Origin: Prunella strophiata
Taxonomy: Eukaryota > Chordata > Aves > Passeriformes > Prunellidae
Reading direction: 5' to 3'
NCBI GenBank assembly: GCA_036583965.1
Contig: JAZBQD010000015.1
Span: 86,193,309 to 86,257,308, forward strand
DNA length: 64,000 nucleotides
Shown: piece after piece, positions 51,671 through 62,942 of the stretch
Position numbering within the stretch: position 1 is the stretch's first letter
Layout: each line of letters starts with the position of its first letter
The notes under the pieces: model-generated
The model's input: the letters and a program-made list of their open reading frames with translations, nothing else
Told to the model about the DNA's origin: nothing
Database searches by the model: none
Program-made: the position numbers and the translations under genes

Positions 51671-54600
51671 TGTTCCCAAACAGCTGCATTTTTTTTTTTT
51701 TCTTTTTGCTCCCATAGTAGAGCAGGGATGTATAAGGGACAAGCAGACTTTCTGGAAAGAAGATTTTAGGACTCAGAAAATCTGCATGTAGGTGTTTAGT
51801 CCAACACAAAACAGCTGAGGTAGAGGAAGTCTTTCTTGTGACAAATCTACCCAGCAAAGCAATAGCAACAAACATTTCTGAATACACTGGGAGCAGTGTA
51901 TTCATGCTAATACCACACTGTACCAGCTCTATTACAGCAAGATCATCCTGATGCTGGGACCTAACTAGCCTGGCTGCCTCTGAACACTTTCCCTCAAAAT
52001 CTTGTCTGATAACACCTCTCCCCCAGCACAGTCAGGGTAAGTAAAACTCCTTTCTTGATTTCACACACCAGACCTTGGGAAAATTACTGCTTAAAAAAAA
52101 AAATGCACTATCAGTCATAACACTTTAGGTTCACCAAAAATACACAAAACTTAGCACTAAAAAATAGAAAAATACTGCCTCAGTATCCTAATCCTCAGTG
52201 ACTGTTCCACCTTCTACCTTGTAAGCACCCTTTTTAGGCCTTGAGTGCACATCATTATAGGCTGGTACAGTGCTGACCATAGCTTCAGGACTCCAAAATG
52301 GCCAGCCTTAAAGTGGTATGAATAAGTCAACTGGAATGAGAAAGGTTTTCCTTTGGTTCCAAAAACTACAGTGGATAGCATCATCCCTAGCTTTCCACTT
52401 GCCTGTTTTATCTGATCACATGTTCAGATGGGCACAAAATGGTGTTTGTGTATCAAGTCAGACCAACAGCACAGCTGCAAAAGAAAGCATTTGGATGAAG
52501 GTTCCCAAAAAATGGGGAGCAACACTTTCCAAATGAGCCTGTATCTGACCTAAAAGTGTTTGAGCTGTAGAACTAACATATCAGTGCTGCCCATCAACTT
52601 TTCTGAGGATGAAAGGGCTGACAATTCCAAAAAATACTGTTATGCTGACATTTTGCACATGTGAATCCCCTCTTCCTGTGGATGCTAAAGTCAAAAGGTG
52701 TCTTGCTGGATTTCACTGTGAAAATGTTTCCTTGATAGATTTGTACATTTAGTGTCTACATGGAGACTCACACTTTTGAAGTTGTCATGCATTTTAGAAG
52801 CCCTTGTTACTTAGATCCAAGCCTACCAAGGCAACGTGTTCCTGGTAGTCGCATCAAATTTTTTTACCTAAGCTCCTTCTACTAGAGCTGTTACCACCTT
52901 TCACAGAAGAGTAGATAATGAATTCTACTCAGAAACTGCAATTTATTCTCTAGCAGGGACTGCTGATCCTTTAAAAGGCAACAGATCAACAGCAGAATAT
53001 TTTCCTAAGAAAAACAAAGGACGGTGGTGGCAAAAGCAGAAGCTGTCTTCTGCCATGAACCTCTTAGAGCATACCACTTCAAAAGAGTGGAGAGAAGATA
53101 TGGTTTGGACTAAGAGACATGCCAGATCTGATAATGTGCATCTTTGATCTGCAAAGGAGGTAGAATGGGTGGCATTATGTTGCATTTCCCTGCACTGTGC
53201 TCTAGACCAGAGAGCCTGTGCAGCAGGGAAGAGCTTTACCTAGCCCTACATGGAGCTGTGGCTTAAAAGAATAATGTAGCCTGGAGTTAATGGAAATAAT
53301 ATGAAGGTTCTGTTTTAAACTTCTAAAACCAAGACAAACTTGAAGTGAAGGCTAAAACACCATCTCCTAACCTGTTTTATTTCGCTTATATGTTGCAGTA
53401 CCACATATGGTATTGATATATAAGATCACTCACTATTTAGACTACTGCAGTAGAGTGAGTTACAGAGCACCCGGTCTTCATTTAGACTGTTCTTGCTTTC
53501 TCTGGTTTGTGTCTCAACCTTAATGTCACTCTAACAGAGCTTTCCCCTCCCCACCCCAGTTTTTGGTGGTTTAACAGATATAATACTGTATTTATAGGAC
53601 ATATCAATGTGCGACAGCTTGCCACAGATCATAAACACATTTTTCTGCTGGAAATGTTGAAGTTGTGATTTTCATCATGTGATCTCCAGTTCTCTAAGGT
53701 TTGTTCCTTTAATTGTAAATAGCCAGAAAGTCATCAAGCTAGCATTTAATAAACTTTTAATTTGAAAAGGATTACCACATGTTGTGTTTGTTTACCCATT
53801 ATTAAATCTCTTAGCAACATATCACCAGCAGAAACAGCATACTGTAGCACTACATAGATACATTAAAAAACAAACCCATGGGGGATATTGGCAGCTAATA
53901 ATATCTTTAAAGAACGCTCCAAGAAAAATAAATAAATATAAGCAATATCAAAAATTACTCCTAGAAGTTTTGTTTGTGCAAATCTGTTTGGCAGGAAAAT
54001 TACAGATCTTCCATGATCGCCTTATCGGCAAATTTCAGAGGTACACATGCAAACCAGGACATACAGTAATGCTCTTTTTCAGTTCTTAAAAACATGTCTT
54101 TCTTGACTTTTCAAACTGAGCATCATGAGTTTTTCCAAGTGTTTCCAGAAAGCATGACCTATTTAGGTGCACCCTCTATGTGCAGTTCCAAGTGCATGTG
54201 AAGATTGATGGTAGGACCAAACAAGTTTGATCCATTAAGAGTTTGCCCTATAATTCTTCACTGCGGATGAAAGTTGCCTGCAATTCTACCTTTTGGATCT
54301 GCTATTCATGGTTTGCTGCATCTCAAAGCAACTTAGCAGATATGAAGATACATGACAACAAAAAAGACCTTAATCCTCAGTATAGTGTATGCTTACACCT
54401 CCATGCTTCTCTTATCAGGGTGGTTATATAAAAGCCTTTTGATCACAGTGCAGTTGCTGCTTAACCTAAAAGCATCTCAGGGCAATCCTCATTTTCTTAT
54501 CTCTAAAATCACCACTAACTATCTGAAAAATACTTCTCCTGGGATTCTTTTCAAGTTGTGCTTCCAACCTGAGCTGCCCATTTACCATGCTAAGTTATTA

Positions 54601-55740
54601 TTGCTTATGTGTTCTTTTTCATTCCTTTCCATAGCCTCTTCTTTCTTCTCCTATGCTATCTACAGTGCATCATTGCTGCTGTTCTCAAATGCCTAAGGAA
54701 CCTGTGTCCTGAGGAACTAATTCTCTGTTTCAGATCTGCACATAATATTCACAAATACACTACAATCTATGAGTTGGCTGAATGCTTCAGTTCATTAAAC
54801 AAGAGGGAATATAGAATTATCTGCATAGCAAAAATGAATTCTTTTTGTTCATGGCAGTCTCATCGCACATGCTGAAAAAAAGAAAAGAACAACAACAGCA
54901 TCCTGACATTCTTCTCATTACTGGATTTCTCCCAGTAAAGAAGTAATTTGTGAGTCCATTGCAATATGGTCAGGTGTGTCCTCAGTGTAGCTACATCAGA
55001 GGGTTCCCAGAGGCCAGGGAGGATCAGTCTAAAAGGAACATTCAGCAATTTTTTAAGAAAGCTTCTGGGGAGGTCTGCTGTACACAAGCAAATCATAATT
55101 GTCCTTCTTATGGGTTATCACTTGATTGAATCTTAACAGAATTTCAGAGTAGCATAAGGCATGCTTCTGATGCCAGAACTATCTCCCTGCCAAATCTGAA
55201 GTCCTTGTTGTAGCCCAGGGAGGTGCTAAAGTTCTTCCAGAAGTACACAAAAAAAGCATCTTTTTCTTTTCTCTTCCTGTAAGCTTGGAGCCATAAACAG
55301 CTGAACTGTTATTGCTGTGACATTCCAAGCATTATTCAGCCTAAAGCATAGGCCAGCATGGCCATTCCCTCCTCAGCAATGAGGCTGGTTTGAATTGCTC
55401 ACACCTGAAAACAAAGCTAAACCACCTTAATAAAGAGTCACAGTACTCCTGCTATAACACATGTTGGACCCACATCTGAATGAAGAAAATCTAGCTTAAC
55501 AAGAACAATAATGACTAGCCAACATTGAAATGAAACTATGGGTTGATCCAGCAAAAACCTGCATGTAAACATCAAAGTTTGAATCCATCACCTTGTGGTC
55601 CAGACTGAACAACCTTTTCTGAGACACCATTCTTTTCAGCAGTGCTTGAATACATAAGAAGTTCAGATGGCACATGAGCATGCAGGCCACACCTATTTTG
55701 CTTATCTGAATCCTGTGGTAGTTTAATTATCTAGGAAGAG

Positions 55741-55782
<42 letters not shown>
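55741..55782 (+). repeat. Poly-A run, 42 nt
   Basis: Uninterrupted A run between CTAGGAAGAG and GTAGTTCAG. No AATAAA was seen just upstream. Confidence 0.95.
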
Positions 55783-55785
<3 letters not shown>

Positions 55786-56055
55786 GTTCAGAATTCCACA
55801 AAGCCAGAACATGCTTGTTGTACACTGTTTGTGAAGCCTAGCAGTCCAAGATGTTGTTACAAGAATTTTAGGAAGTTCTTGCTTCTCTGTACTCTGTTTA
55901 CTACAGTTTTCTCCCACATAATTTTCCCATGTATGTCTTCCCCATGCTTACTGATTAAAGCAGACATCCCAGTAAATGGGAGATGAGCCACAATCCAGTT
56001 TCAGAATCAAAAGGAAAAATAAAGAGAAAACAAAACAATTTTTTAAAATGCAAAC

Positions 56056-56319
56056 CTGAAAGTAGAGATTGCATAACCAGTGATCCAAATCCTGAGAAAT
56101 AAAGTTTTCAATTTTTTTGAATCGGTCAATTTTGGAGTCATAATGTCCTCTGAGGAAGGGACATTTAAATTTTCCCTCCAAAGCATTAAAATTGTTATCA
56201 CATAAGGGAAAAGCTCCCCATCCCACTTCTCGATCAATCCAGGTATAGGTGCCACGAAGAAGGAAGAGTTCAAAGAGGAGTACCATGCCTGGTTTCACAG
56301 CTTTTCTATGTGGTAGAAT
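56056..56319 (-). CDS. Exon: compact conserved-looking block of the membrane protein
   Basis: This 264 nt, 88-codon exon is the most protein-like stretch in the window. The acceptor TCCTTTTCTAG and donor TTTCAG|GTTTGC flank a phase-0 to phase-0 frame. The peptide begins ILPHRKAVKPGMVLLFELFL, then LRGTYTWIDREVGWGAFPLC, and ends with a Trp/Cys-rich tail (DLDHWLCNLYFQ). Alternating hydrophobic residues, a Gly-Trp-Gly turn and conserved-type Asp/Asn pairs suggest a beta-sandwich such as a C2-like fold; that is inference only. A second frame of the same DNA is open but has no splice-phase support. Confidence 0.93.
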
Positions 56320-59050
56320 CTAGAAAAGGAGGAAAAAAGATTCATTTGTTACAAAAACATCACAAGGAAACTGACTTTCTTTTATCATATAAAGCTCTGC
56401 AAACATCATACCTTTGGTCCAATTTTGCACGCTAAAACAATTAACAACTCTTCCCAAAAATCATATATTTGAACAATTTTCCTCTCCAACAAAAAATGCT
56501 GTACTTTTTCTTGTGTGGTTATTTTATGATTTCTTTTCTTGCTTACAGAAAGCATTCATATTCTGTCTTTATTTACCAGTGGTGGAAAAACATTGCCACT
56601 AGAAATCTTTAAGAGAGAATAACAAACCAACTTGGAAATCTGAGGTGTCCCTGTGAGGGCTTGCTGAGATTCACCACTGGATTAGTTTTACAGCAGCTTT
56701 GGAAAGTTCATCCAAACACCCAATAAGAACACTTGCAAACTTGCTCCTCACTGAGTCACAAACTCTTCTCCACCCAGTTGTGGGAACAATGTTGGTACTT
56801 AATAGCCTTCTTCCTTTAAATTAAAGGTCTTAGTGAAAAGTATGTGAACCTCAGTGTAGGGTTTAAAAGGATTTTGAGGTAAAAAGTTCTCAGAGAGATC
56901 TGGCAAACACAGTTTACACTTTTCATAAGATAGGTACAGATATTCTTCTGAGCAGCTTGGAGGTGTGGAAGAGGGTTACCAATGCCTTGGGGCCTGGAGC
57001 AATTGTGTTCCCATGGCAAAGACTTGAAATCTAGTGGTGAAAAAACACCCTGAAGTAATGAACTTATGTAAATCCCTGTGTAAGGTGAGTACAGAAGAAA
57101 GAAGGGTAAACACAAAGGAAAAGAAACCTGGTGCTATGCCATATTTGTAACTGTTTTCTTTAATTAAGGTGGGCATTGACCCAGATCCTGTTGAACAATT
57201 CTAATACATTCAAAAGGACAAATAAAAAAAAACCCCCACAAAAGCTAGAACACAGAAGATGACTGCCATCATGCCCAGGCTAACAGCTATGAAGGGTAGT
57301 CACTTTGGGGATAAGGGGAGCAAATACATCACCTACACCCCTCACACAGTGAAACATCTGCTTCACCACTGCTCCTACACATTCTCCTGAGAGAACTGTG
57401 ACTGCCTAATCTCTTAAATAAACAATCTTGGATGCCTTCTTTAATGGAGACAATTTTCTGTTATTTGCATGTTTTTCATGTTTTACTGTTCCCATTTCAG
57501 TCCTCAGAGTTCATAGCAGCAAATGCCTCAGTACACTTGCCTGCCCAACATTACCTTGCCTTTCCAGCCAAGGCAGAGAAAGAGAAGCCTTTTCTCCCTC
57601 TCTCCTCACTGTGAACAGACACACTACTTGCAGAAGGCCACAATATTCAGGAGCATCCTCTCACTCTGAATATCCTGTAGGATACACCCTCACTACTTCT
57701 TGGAAGTCAAGAATAAGACCTCCAAATAGAAGAAACCCATTCAAACCAATCACCCACTATGAACAGTCTAAAATGCCTGAGGCTTCTTAAATTAACAGGG
57801 ATTTCCTCAATCAGACAACATTGTGCAGCCAATAATCATTCACAAATCTTCAGTGTTTCAAATATTTCTGTATATAAGTACACACCTCAACACAGCTCTT
57901 TGATGATGTACATTTAAATACAAGCATCACTTCTTTTATACTGAACAGTAGGTAAGATAAGAAGAATAACTCAGGTGCAGCAAAGCTTTTTGTCTCTTTT
58001 TCTTAAACAGCAAGGGATTTGCCTGCACCAATAACTTCCATGTTAGGAGATGACAAGTGTTCACAGTTGTGCTGCATTCTACAACTTTTTTGAAGAGGTG
58101 AATATAAATTATTATTTCTAATAATATGCCTTCCTTTTTCAAGTTTTATATTGTGATTAGATATCAGCAAAGTAATTTAAAGAAATCTTTTAAAATTATA
58201 AATATTTTCATTATTGTGTATGTGTACTTTATATTAATTATGTAAATATATTCTAAGACTTAGTTTAGGCTTAAAATGAAACAGAAGCATCTGTTGAAAA
58301 ATGCCATAACCCTGTGGCAGCTGCTATTAAACCATTAACAGTATCAGGTTTCATTTAAACCAGATTTACCATTTTCTGTAACAGCCCGTGGGAAAGCTAA
58401 AAACATTAGGCACAAATTACTGACAAAAGAGATCCTTAATCAAGCCATACATTTCATTTGGCTAGCTGGGTGCTAGATAGTAACCTCTGTGCTACAAATT
58501 AAAGGTGATGGTTATAAGGCTGTGATCAAAGACAGTTACCTGCAGTATCAAACATTCCCAAAGCATTCACAGATTAAATCACTGCTCTGTCACAGCCCCC
58601 TTTTCATTTTCTGTCTTGCTTCCCAGGCTGACTCTTTTCTTAAGAACAATTCAACAGTATATGCTCTTCTGATAGCTTACATATAAATAGACAGTGGTCA
58701 AGACAGTGGTGTAAGAGTAATCATTGTCACTATTAAAATTTTATTTCTTTGTTTCTGGTTCACAGTTATTGTTCATTTGCTGTAAGCTTTTATCCCAGAC
58801 CTAAACTGTAGACTCACTCTTTAGGACTGGAAGCATCCTTTTGTTTGCAGCTACAGGAGCTGGGTGTTTAAACCACACCATGATGGAAACACATAATCAC
58901 AAAACATAAGCAAGGACTTTATTATGCACCTGTCTGCTACAGGTCTGAGGTTGTAAAGACTATAGGGAGCCCTTAAGCATGAGCACTGGGTGCCTGACCC
59001 AGGTAGGACAGTGTCACACATCTCAGCTTACACAGTCAAATAAAACATAC
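56320..59050. other. Intron upstream of the 56 kb exon
   Basis: About 2.7 kb without a recognised element. Open frames here (for example 57428-57790 plus) have no splice or homology support. Confidence 0.55.
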
Positions 59051-59110
59051 CTGACAAATAAGAAATTTCTTTCTGTTGAATCCATACAAAAATCCCAGCC
59101 AAGCTTCTAC
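59051..59110 (-). CDS. Tentative exon upstream of the 56 kb exon; 5' boundary unsure
   Basis: A good donor (TTGTCAG|GTATGT) sits at 59051 and its phase-0 end fits the next exon. The open frame reads VEAWLGFLYGFNRKKFLICQ and is closed upstream by an in-frame TAA, so the exon must begin within about 60 nt. The candidate acceptors (AGTAACAG or CAGGTAG) have a poor pyrimidine tract. The aromatic/basic content resembles the neighbouring exon, but a chance open frame beside a good GT site cannot be excluded. Confidence 0.4.
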
Positions 59111-61685
59111 CTGTTACTCTATGCCATCATGCCAAGCATTCATGCAGGTGCCTTTGGGTCCATGCTAAGCCTTTTCCCACTGCCACAACAAACACACTCT
59201 CTGTCACAGCTCACCATCCACAGGGTCAGAAAGCCCTGGGAGAGAGCTTGGTGCTGTGCCACCTGCCCTTCATTAGCCTCCTCCTAGGCTGTGAGCCTGA
59301 GCTGGGATTTGGGACATGGCCAGCCTGGCCCTTAGGCAGGGATGCACAAAGGCATTTAGGCAGATAGCTCAGATTGAAATCCACAGACCTTGAATGCCTT
59401 CGTGCCTCTGTGGGTTTGAGCTGTTGTGCTCTGGTTCAGAGCAGGGAACAGCTCAGGTAAGTGGAGGAGGAGGATGGGGATCAGTAACTTCTTCAAGAGA
59501 CTCAGAGCAGTGCCTGGGATAGACAAGGAACAGGCAGCTCAAACTGAGCAGTTTGTTCTGATGGATTTTTTTTTTTCCTGAAGAAAAAAGATAAAATTAG
59601 CAGTTATATTTTCCCTGCTGGTGACAACCTCATTTGAGGCGCTATCTGGTAAATTATTCCACAAGCCTGCACCAACACTGTTGACATTCAAAGAGTATAT
59701 ACTACCCAAGGATATCTTCCTGGGTTTTGAGGGGTCTACTCTCCAACACCTTATCTCAATGTTTCTCCTTGCTCATGTCAAATTTCCACTGAGGTCTGTG
59801 AGGTATAGAGAGTTTTACAGTGCTATGAAAGCATCCAGCACCCCCTTTTTACGGGTGTAATTTCTTCTGCAAAGAGAGATGCAGCAGAGAATAAATAATG
59901 CTTGTGTGTGCCTGCACAGGCACAAGTAATACTTCTTAGTCTGCAGTTAACAGTGTTGCATTTAATTGAATTAAATCATAATGAACTAAAATTATCTCCT
60001 GCCACTATTTCTGAATTCAACTGTTTTATATCAGTTTTATTATAATATATCTTACTTCCCCATATGCCACCATAGTTTCACTCTATAGAGAGAATGAATT
60101 CTATTTGAATATTTCAATAAACATATCCAGTGTGAGCTTTTGGGGGTTTTTGTCCGACTTACTATTGGGCTTTAACCTTGTCAGGGAAAAATAAACTTTT
60201 TCTTCTTTCCTCTGCACCATCAAATGCTTTCAATTTAGAAAAAAAAAGTGGACAAAACTCACACTATTTAATTCCTATCACACAAAAATTTGACCAATAC
60301 AACTGAAACAGATTAAGGCAAATTAAAATATGCAAAGGCAATTAAATATTTATTTGTTGTAGAGAAGAATCCTGAAAAATGCCATATAAACTAACAGCCC
60401 ATTTCATTATGAAAATGGCAGCACATGAATGTCACTGGTGTAAAACACAGGTAGAAAATCTTTAAAATAGGAAACAGCTCCCATCATTAACAAATAAAAA
60501 TTACTTTACTATGTCAAATGAATAGTTCTGGAGATGAGGCTGTTATTGACCAATTAAAAGGGGAGCTTTCACTACCAGATTTCAAGCTCTCCCTGTTTAT
60601 GTGCAAGGCCAGCATACAGGCAGGGAGAAGGGCATTCTTAGGAAGTGTTTGTGTAACTCTGAAATTTATAAAAGGCCAGAGGGGAGGAAATAGAAACCTG
60701 GACTGAAGTAAAAATAAAATATCATGTTATTAGGGTTTTTCCAAAAGTCCCTATCTATCACCAGAATGTTCTAGAATAGCTGAAAACTTATTTCCCCAGC
60801 TTTCCATCACTGCCTGTCTTAGAACAGGTATCTGAATACAAAATAACACACAAATCAGAGGAGGACCATACAGTGACATATGTGCAATTTCCCCACAATT
60901 TTTTTTTTCCCCTGTTCTCTAAGAGAATAGGCCTTTCAAGCCTGGCACAGGTAAAATGACTCCCTGACTCCTCTCCCTGCAGCTTGCAGGTCTCCTTAGG
61001 CCTTTAAGCAGTACCACCATCTTTCCTGGCACCTACCCTCCCTGACAGCAGTAGACTATGGACCAGAGGCTGTTGGGCCACAGCACACAAGCTCAGGCTC
61101 ATGATCTGCCTAAAGCACAGGACAGCAGTACTTGTAAGCAGGCAATTTATTCTCTGCTTTCAGGGGTGGCAGAGAGCAGGACTCCTCCTGGCACGCTGTG
61201 CCAAAATCACCCCAGTGTCTTCCCTGAGCCACAGCCGAGTGTCCTAATGCAAACACCTGCCCTCCCCCTATGCTACCAGAGCAGTGACAATTCCCCACTG
61301 CCTGCCTCTCCTCTAGGAGTGATAACTCAGCCCATAGTTAGCTCCAGCAGCATCTCAGGCACAAGTACCTTACACCAGAGGACCAGAATCTGGCCTTTTA
61401 TCTTCCCTAATATAGAGGAATGATGTTTGCATTCTGTGAGCTTTAGCCTCTGCATCTGTTGCTAATTGTCCTGGCACATCTGCTGCTAATTCTTTTCTGC
61501 TCTTGGACCAGCAGGGAGTAGTAATGTATGGTACATCCAGCTCCTGCCTCCCTGAGCGCTTCTGGTGATATACTGGCCTGGGTGGATTCTGACCTCATCT
61601 TGTGAGGGAGAAACTGTCTTTGTGAGAGGGAAGCAGGAACCCCAGTTCACTTCTCCTGACACTCCCATTTCACTTATTTATCCAT

Positions 61686-62130
61686 GAGACTGATTTCAGC
61701 ACGGTCAGAGCATGAGTTTCCCAGGATAACGTGGACTACAGACACGATACAGCAAAGTTTATTTCTTTTGTGTCAAGAGGACACAAAAGTACTTTGCCCA
61801 GAAACCACCTTGGAGCCAAGGAGTCTCACAAAGACGTGGCTCGTTCAGGCATGCAAGGCTGAGTCACGCAGCAGTGCCGCTCTGCCTGCCCCAGGCTCCA
61901 GAGGAGGAGCAGGCAGCTTTCCTCTCTTGCTTGGTCCAGCAGCTGCTCCATCTCAATGTCTCTTCCCTGGTGCTGCTCTGGATTCCTCATCACACCTCAG
62001 GTAGCAATCTGTTCAACCACAGGCTTCAGTCCAGCCAGGGATGCAGCAACACTCACTTCACAAGCGAAGCAGTGACAATCCGGAGTTCATGCTCCTTCAG
62101 CATTCCTGGGCAGTCCAGACTTGGTTAGGC
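61686..62130 (-). mobile_element. Possible LTR fragment
   Basis: On the minus strand an AATAAA (61758-61763 plus-strand coordinates) is followed by a run resembling a retroviral R-U5 end (CTGTATCGTGTCTGTAGTCC) that closes with CA at 61686. The block is GC-richer than its surroundings. The other terminus and a target-site duplication were not found, so the call is weak. Confidence 0.3.
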
Positions 62131-62360
62131 TCTGCTCTCTTTCCACAAGAGGAGAGGAACACCAGCCTCTGGGAACAAAATCATTTTTCCTTGTGTGCTC
62201 TGCTTAAAAATTGCATGATTAAGCAGGATCACTTTTTGTTCTTTGGTTGCAGAAAGTACTCTTCCCATTTCTGTAGTACAGCTTTGCAACGATCCTGCTC
62301 ATTCTGAGCTCACAGATAATTATTTAAAATGTGAAATGCTTTAAAACTAAGTATGTTAAA

Positions 62361-62417
62361 ACAAACAAACAAACAAACAAAAAAAAAAAAAAAAACCAAA
62401 ACAAAAAAAAAAAAAAC
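62361..62417 (+). repeat. (CAAA)n and poly-A tract
   Basis: A few CAAA units followed by A runs broken by CC and C. Confidence 0.9.
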
Positions 62418-62831
62418 ATTTTCTGAGGGTGTTTAGCTGGCTCCCATGACTTGCAAATCTGGACCAAAACACAGTTCAAGTCCCTTTTCACAGTTCCAGA
62501 CTGTCAGCTCTGGTGAGTCATTGAGATGCTCTTTTTTTCCAATTACAGAATTTTTTTTGTTGGGGCTGGCAACAATTTTGTATTTGGTGTTCTCTGTTGT
62601 TTGGGATTCACATGGAGCTAAGGATACAAGCAGAGGTTGCATTCTGCCTTCCTGCTGGTTTGCCCTAGATAATGTATGACTTTTTTACAACTAGTTATAT
62701 CCTATGGCTCACGTCAAGCTCTCTTACAGATATAATTTCCAATTAAGTGGGGAATAAACCATGGAGTGGTCCAAAATAAAATGCATGTCCCCAGATACTT
62801 TTGATGTTTAACATATGTCTGCTAGGTTTAC

Positions 62832-62942
62832 CAAAGCAGGCTACATACTTTCTTCTAGTCAGATATGATGCATTGTAACATGAGTCACATTTCTGAGGTT
62901 TTTGGGCAGCTTGCATTGCTTTAAGGTGATCCAGCACACATA
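62832..62942 (-). CDS. Possible further upstream exon (weak)
   Basis: A 111 nt open segment lies between GGAATGCAG and CTTTG|GTAAAC. It would encode CVLDHLKAMQAAQKPQKCDS followed by CYNASYLTRRKYVACF, with four Cys in the second half. Its one-base exit phase fits the 59 kb exon only if that exon uses the CAGGTAG acceptor. The surrounding frame is also open, so this could be chance. Confidence 0.28.

Larger units (their letters stand above)
51126..56055. other. Intron between the 56 kb and 51 kb exons
   Basis: About 4.9 kb holding two long poly-A runs (51621-51667, 55741-55782). A minus-strand open stretch at 55147-55276 looks somewhat protein-like but lacks a donor in suitable phase. Confidence 0.65.
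1615..59110 (-). other. Partial transcription unit of an unidentified multi-pass membrane protein gene
   Basis: This span joins eleven minus-strand exon calls. Each was chosen by an open frame, an AG acceptor and a GT donor, and codon phase agrees at every junction. For example, the 7.4 kb exon ends in two bases that the 5.4 kb exon completes to Lys, and the 38.5 kb exon ends in TG that the 36.7 kb exon completes to Trp. Summed length is 1772 nt with no stop. No initiator ATG, promoter or poly-A signal could be assigned; the 3' end continues below 1615. Hydrophobic helices cluster in the last third, and Asn-X-Ser/Thr sequons lie in the middle third. The family is not recognised. Nine exons are well supported or moderately supported; those at 59.1 and 10.0 kb are tentative. 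Existence of the gene is seen in sequence; membrane location is inference from hydrophobicity. Confidence 0.85.

Noticed and set aside
53222..53260. 22 nt microexon candidate between the 56 kb and 51 kb exons
   Set aside because: Once the upstream acceptor of the 51 kb exon (high end 51125) is used, the 56 kb and 51 kb exons join in phase and no microexon is needed.
61058..61423. 121-residue plus-strand open frame
   Set aside because: Pro/Ser/Thr-rich translation of GC-richer non-coding DNA, with no splice or homology support.
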